Below, in pieces: positions 58,479 to 64,000 of a stretch of DNA of 64,000 nucleotides. The stretch covers positions 496,001-560,000 of the forward strand of contig JASVEC010000005.1 in assembly GCA_030770535.1 (NCBI GenBank), given 5' to 3'. The translations under genes and the position numbers were made by a program. This DNA is from Batkoa obscura. Its lineage: Eukaryota > Entomophthoromycota > Entomophthoromycetes > Entomophthorales > Batkoaceae. A model generated the notes under the pieces. The model was not told the origin of the DNA and ran no database searches. It worked only from the letters and a program-made list of their open reading frames with translations. How positions within the stretch are numbered: position 1 is the stretch's first letter; each line of letters starts with the position of its first letter.

Positions 58479-61400
58479 TAAATTCTATTTTTACTACATA
58501 TGTATAAAATAGGTATCATTTATGACAAACAACATAAAATTGAATCGGACTAGTCTAAGAATTAAATCATTTACAGGTTTTATTAGGCTTATCTATTCGG
58601 AAAACTTTGACCTTTTAAAGAAAAGTGTTACTTAAGTTAAATAAAAAGGGTCAGGAGCGTCAGGTCATTTTATAGGTGCTTTACAACATTTAGCATTGTA
58701 TTAGGATCCTTGATGGACAAGCGTGGTCATTCACTTCAAGAATAGAAAGCTTACAATTTTATATAGGTTATTATGTAACTTATTTACTTTTTTATATCTT
58801 TATATTGCTTAGAAAACTAATGTCGGATACTCTTAAATAAAACAGGCTTTTAAGTACATGAATATATTTACCAAGTTTAATTTATTTAGATATAGTGATT
58901 TTTAACCTTTGTTTACTTACACTATTACCAAAGTCTGGTATTTATCATTGTTTATAAAAGTAAACTGTCTTACCTTAAAACTATAGTCCAAGGATATTTG
59001 ATATATTTAATAACTATTATCAGAACACTTTACATGTATATTAAATACAACAATGCATTAATATGCGGCTTTTAGTTTATTATCTTAGTTATGTAGCAAA
59101 TTTAGAATAAACACAAAGCGCTCGATTATAGCAACTAAACTAGTTTTATTAAATAGCATAAATTTTATCTTTGGAATTAATTTTGAAGTTTGGCTGATAC
59201 TAAAGTAATTAAAAATATATAAAATAATTTAAACTATGTCGAAGTAAGTTGGTATTGTGAAATAAAGCAATATTCAATTAATCAACTAATACATATCTAG
59301 CTGGATTTCAAAACAATGATAAATAAATGTTAACTGCCTTTAATGATTTTGTATTGTAAATTTATACTTAAAGTCAATTTAGTATTAAAAGTCCCCTCTA
59401 GTCCTCCAATGTAACTTAAGCTTATTAATATATAAGTACATTTCTTTTTATGTCATTAAGTACCGCTATATAAGTTATGTCTATAATAGTGAATTCATTT
59501 ATTAAACAATAATAACTTTAAAAAAGCTTATATATGGGAATATGTTTTCTGGTTTCGTCACTTTTTCCATCTTCTAAGCGCTATTTGAGCGGAAATTTTG
59601 TTAGTAAAATCCTTAAAAAAAATACATCCCCATATGGAAAATTCTTTTTATTTCAGTATTTGACTAATAATTTTTTCAACTTTTTAACTGCACAAAAAAA
59701 ACAAGATAACAAAACGAATATGGCATCTCCATATTAAACTTTGTTCTCTATTCTGCTAAGCCACTTCGTAATGTCTTTTTGTTTAAGACTTAGCCCATAT
59801 TTTTCTAAAAGTTTAAGTGCACAAAAAACGGATAAAATAATGAAAATAATTATACACTTATTTCATTTAACATGGCATCATTATTTAGAATTTTTAATCT
59901 TTCTTTTTATTTGAATTCGGCTTCTATTTTAAGGAAACCCTTCTTATTATGAGTTGAATTTTATTTCAACTGTCTCTTTTTCATTTAATGACATACTATT
60001 ATCTTATCTTTACTACTTTATGCTAAATATATACTAAAGCATTAGGAATATCATTTTATTATTAAACTTTAAATTCCATTTATGTTCATTTTTATATACT
60101 TTAAATTATTAAACTTAATTTAAATTAATATTATTGGTTAAATAAGGCTTTTGTTAATTATTAATAATTGTGTTACTATTGGATTTACAATAACAATAGT
60201 TTATAATACTTTATGATATGTTATAAAGCTTATAATACTAATATAACAAAGTTTTTAGTATTAATAATATTTAGCATTTGAAAATTAATTAAAATAATTT
60301 ACTATTTTAAACGTTAAAGTAAAAGATATTAAAATAAAAAGGTAAATAAACTTTAATTTTAGAACTAACACAAACTATAAATTTAGAGTATTAATTCATT
60401 TAGCATGAATAAGCAACATATTAAAACCTTTATTTACCAATATAGGAAAAATTATAACCTTGCACTAAATTAAATTCCATTTACTAAAAGCCTAATTTTA
60501 GACGCAATTAAACTTAAGTTTTAATACTGTGCTCAAAGATATAAAACGTTTCTATAGTAGTTGTATTGTAATCCATTTTATATTACTTTATTACTTCCGC
60601 TATTAATCCTTTTTTATATATATACCAGTTGAATTATTCGCTAAATTACAAAACTTTAAATATACATGGTAAATTAAGCCGTAGTTACTATCATTTTCTA
60701 AATAAAGTAGTGGAAAATGGTAGAAAATAAGACATTAATGCAGTAATCTATGTCGTTAAAGAAGATGTATTATAAACAAGCATTAATATTTTCAATCTTA
60801 TTTAAAAATAACCGAAATTCAATATATTAAAATCCCCTTTATTTTGTATTGTCATTAATTTTGTAGTGATTGTTGTTAACTTATTTTGTTTATTAATGCA
60901 TCGTTGGGTAGAAATAATGAATTAAAAGAGTGTTAAATTAAATGTTCAATATGAAGGAATAAAAAAAAAGATGGAAGTACACATTAAAAATAGAAATAAC
61001 ACAAGAAATAGAATATAATAGGTAATCCCCTTCCATAGTTGCAGCCATATGAAACCCCTCTTTAATAAAATGAAAGACATTGACTCAGCCGTTTTAAGCT
61101 TTTTATATGCATATAAATCAACATGGTTTACAATTGTATGAAGAATTGATATGATTTAACTTTTTATGCAAAACAAAAAGAAATAAAGGAGGATTTCAAA
61201 ATTACTTTATTTAGTGCCCCTTTTTTCTAAATAAACGAATCCTTAACAACTTTATGCGCATATATAATTGCACCTCAACAAAAAATCAAACTTTTGGAAA
61301 GCCAATTGTGCTATTTTCATTTACCCATTTGAATTATATTTTATTCTATCCTTAAACTATTTATACATATCTGTAAAACGATAGGACACGTTTGATAAAG

Positions 61401-62207
61401 GGTAAATATAAAAAGTAAGTGCAAGGAGACAACTATATCATTTTGAAATGGTACTAACCTGATTTGTATCCTTTTTTTCTTCTGAACTTTCTTTTTAAAC
61501 TAAGTAATTTCAATAGTAATAAAATATAGTTTAATTTTAAGCTTACTTTATATAACCTTAATAATAAATTATTGGGATTTTTGCACTCTCGTACCACCTT
61601 TTAAGTCAGGGAGTTTTATTCTTTTAATTAACTTCATAATTAATTAAGCTATTAAACTTATTTTTGTTTCATTTTATTGGTTGCCATCGGGTTAATTTTT
61701 AGCCCATTAAAAACAAGCTTTTTGCACTTTTCGGTATTTTTCTATCTTGATAAGAAATTCGTTAGTTAGTATTATTATTTAATAAGAACCTATTGATTAT
61801 TATTTGTACATCAAAATGAATCTTCATTTGTCATTTTTTCGCTGAGTTTCATTTATTTATTTTGCTTTGGTTTGGTTTAAAGTATAATTACTTTATGGTT
61901 TTTTCCACAAATTATTTATAAGTTTTATGCTTAGTAACAATAAAATAAATATTTATGGTTACATATTGAATAACACTATAATAGAGTAAAAAAATCATAC
62001 GAGGGATAATATCCTTATTATAATTATAAAACGAATATAATATTGCTTAGGTTGTTATTTAATGCGTAATTACAATAACAATAATAGTAATAGGAGAGAA
62101 AAGTAAAGAATAGTTAATAAAGTTACCTATACTAACAAGAGTAGTAAATTTTATTTTATTAAAGGATAAAAGGAACGAAGCTAAAAAACGAATAAGAATC
62201 AAATAGA
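58479..62207. other. Gene desert with one MITE copy
   Basis: About 3.7 kb, the largest gap in the window. It is AT-rich and shows no ORF with recognisable features. It contains MITE copy 8 at 59532-59635. A long upstream region is common for WOPR-type regulators such as the gene that starts at 62927, but that gene reads away from the window's right end, so this gap is its 3' side. Confidence 0.45.
59532..59635 (-). mobile_element. MITE family A, copy 8
   Basis: A ~104-bp copy with ends ATATGGGAATATG and ACATCCCCATAT. It accounts for the 67-codon ORF 59534-59737. Confidence 0.8.
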
Positions 62208-62927
62208 CTATAGTTGTATGAATTCATTGATCTTATCCAAATGATAACGATCAATGCTGAAGATGTTTGGGTTTGGAACAGTATTAGAAGGTAGCTCTTT
62301 ACTTATGGCCTCACCAATACTTGGTAACGAAAGTCTTTCTTCTTCATTATTAGTCTTGGAATTCAAATCAATATCAGGTAGTGTAGTTCTTCTATGGTTA
62401 ATGACCATTCTAGAAGGAAGAGGGATTCTTTTACGTTTTGGCTTTGGCTGAACTTTATAAGTGTATTTTTGTAGTTGATCCAGAAGGCCGGGGATATTAG
62501 TTAAAGAGCTGGCTTTGGGTAGGATAAGCTTATTATTTAATACATCCATAGGACGATAATAATTAAATAAATGAAATTTATGGTTGTTAGGGGCTACTAT
62601 CACTATTGATTTCTTATGTAATACTTGATGTTTATCTACATCAGTTTTTATAATTTCAGCATCATGTGAGTCATAAGGCAAAGTGGATTGTTGTTGATAG
62701 ACGAAGAAGCCATCCATTAAACGAGAAGGGGTCCACGAAATGCCGTCACTCCATCTCTTTATATTAGTATCATTTTCATTTAAGATAAACGTGGTACCAC
62801 TACGTATCTGCATCTTTTCAGTAAATGTTAAACGTGCTTTTTTTTGGTCTAAGTAGCCATTTACACTAGCCTCAATTAAGATTAAAGCATCTTGGATGTC
62901 TTCAACATAACCTTTAAATTCTTTCAT
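62208..62927 (-). CDS. WOPR-domain (Gti1/Pac2/Wor1-type) transcription factor
   Basis: A single-exon, 239-residue protein. The bipartite WOPR DNA-binding domain is complete. WOPRa: FKGYVEDIQDALILIEASVNG, LTFTEKMQIRSGTTFILNE, IKRWSDGISWTPSRLMDGFFVY (about 4-78). WOPRb: LHKKSIVIVAPNNHKFHLFN and YYRPMDVLNNKLILP (about 103-140). It is followed by a basic patch (KPKRKRIPLPSR) that may be a nuclear signal, and a short low-complexity tail. Relatives are Wor1 (white-opaque switch), Ryp1 (dimorphism), Gti1 and Pac2 (nutrient and mating control). It is shorter than most, with little activation domain. It is a fungus-specific family, which supports the host call. Confidence 0.93.
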   Translation of the reverse strand: MKEFKGYVEDIQDALILIEASVNGYLDQKKARLTFTEKMQIRSGTTFILNENDTNIKRWSDGISWTPSRLMDGFFVYQQQSTLPYDSHDAEIIKTDVDKHQVLHKKSIVIVAPNNHKFHLFNYYRPMDVLNNKLILPKASSLTNIPGLLDQLQKYTYKVQPKPKRKRIPLPSRMVINHRRTTLPDIDLNSKTNNEEERLSLPSIGEAISKELPSNTVPNPNIFSIDRYHLDKINEFIQL

Positions 62928-64000
62928 TATAAATCAACTTTAACACAAAAAATTAGGAATGGACTAAAAGTTTATTAAATTTAATTTTGAAAAAGTTATT
63001 TATATATTGAGATAGAAATTCATATTTTTCCAAAGGACCAATAAGGTTTAAGTTATTAAATGCAATGCTACCTATTATTTTGAATTTATTGTACCAGTTA
63101 AATTTTGAAGTGGTTTAATCTTTAAACCAAAATAAAATTGTTACTGCAACTTAACTTGACATGGTATAACTTATTTTAAGGATAAAAAGAGCATATATTT
63201 TTAGAAAGTTTACCCTATAGTTTTATTATCTTTTTAAAAAAATCAAGAATAGGTTTTATAATTGATATTATAAATGTTATGAGCATCTGTTATTCTTAAA
63301 GCTAAAATCCAGCCTATACATCGTATTATGTTTAAGGGTGTTTAAAGGAAACCTTTTATTAGTATTAGTTAAGCTTTAAATATTAATATTCCGCTCTTTC
63401 TATATTTAATTATTTATTATACTACTATATAGTAACAAGAAATCTTAATAACAAATAATTAATAAAATGAAATAAAGATCCTAATTGTTTTAGTTTAAAT
63501 AGTAATTTATACTATCCGTCAATCAATTAGTTTTCAAGTCCATCTTTGCTTTCTAAAATACTCTATTTAGTAATAAAACTCGTAAAAATAAATGAAAAGT
63601 TTAAGGAAAAGGAGTAGCATCAATATTTTTTTAAGAAAATAAGATTGGGCTTAAATATAGATTTAATTATATTGTTAAAAGATGTATGTATATTTAATAT
63701 TTATTTAATTATAAGTATAAAATATCAATTATTTTCATTTTATAGAATGATAATCTCTCTCTTTTTTTCTACCTAATTAATTAGTGATTTGTTCTCAAAG
63801 TTAATATTAAAAGCTTAATAAAGATTGAGTAAAAAATTTAATAAAGTTGATTTTTTAAAAATAGCACTATCACATATTTGCAGAGTGTAAATTTACCATT
63901 AAAGTTGTAAATTATAACTAACTACCTTGAGTTTAGTTTAAAACTATTATTTATTTTAAATATATACATTAAAAAAAAGCATCTTTTAAAAAGAAGTACA
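62928..64000. other. Intergenic, WOPR gene promoter side
   Basis: About 1.07 kb of AT-rich sequence upstream of the WOPR gene to the window's end. No gene or repeat copy is seen. Confidence 0.4.

Overview
The window looks like nuclear DNA of an AT-rich, early-diverging fungus. Fungal markers include a Spg1/Tem1-type septation GTPase, the atypical Hsp70 Ssz1, Get5, an HSF-type and a WOPR-type transcription factor, and Pmp3. Alongside these are genes that most Dikarya lack: ferritin, hemerythrin-like (HHE) proteins, an ANKRD13-type GPCR chaperone and three class-A-like seven-helix receptors. That mix, the strong AT bias and the many small introns (about 40-70 nt, GTAAGT...TAG) fit the Zoopagomycota/Entomophthoromycotina, for example a Conidiobolus relative. 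The assignment is inference; no marker gene settles it.

Layout. (1) 0.3-12.3 kb is an accessory block: an intact and a degenerate ferritin, two close receptor paralogs on opposite strands, a Bem46/ABHD13-type hydrolase, a PPxY-bearing orphan and a carboxypeptidase gene broken by an in-frame stop, with four copies of a ~105-bp inverted-repeat element (MITE). (2) 13.8-41.2 kb is a conserved housekeeping block with many introns: ANKRD13-like protein, SSZ1, GCV1 (T-protein), a ~1,430-aa coiled-coil protein, a DUF202-like membrane protein, an unknown helical protein, mitochondrial GluRS, GET5, LAS1, SPG1/TEM1, EGD1 (NAC beta) and an HSF-type factor. It holds only one MITE copy, near its right side. 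(3) 44-58.5 kb is a second accessory block: tandem HHE proteins, the second PPxY paralog, a third receptor, two identical tRNA-Thr(AGT) genes in inverted orientation, a Tc1/mariner-like MITE, two unrecognised genes, ribokinase, PMP3 and a decayed ribokinase copy. (4) 58.5-62.2 kb is nearly empty and is followed by a single-exon WOPR regulator.

Most multi-exon genes were reassembled by reading splice signals and checking that phase is kept across every junction; exon coordinates are in each entry. Paralogous pairs, decayed copies and MITEs cluster in the two accessory blocks, while the conserved single-copy genes sit between them. Functional links (translation and ribosome biogenesis: SSZ1, EGD1, LAS1, tRNA-Thr; mitochondria: GCV1, GluRS; iron and oxygen: ferritin, HHE; signalling: receptors, ANKRD13, SPG1, WOPR, HSF) reflect gene content, not an evident operon-like arrangement.
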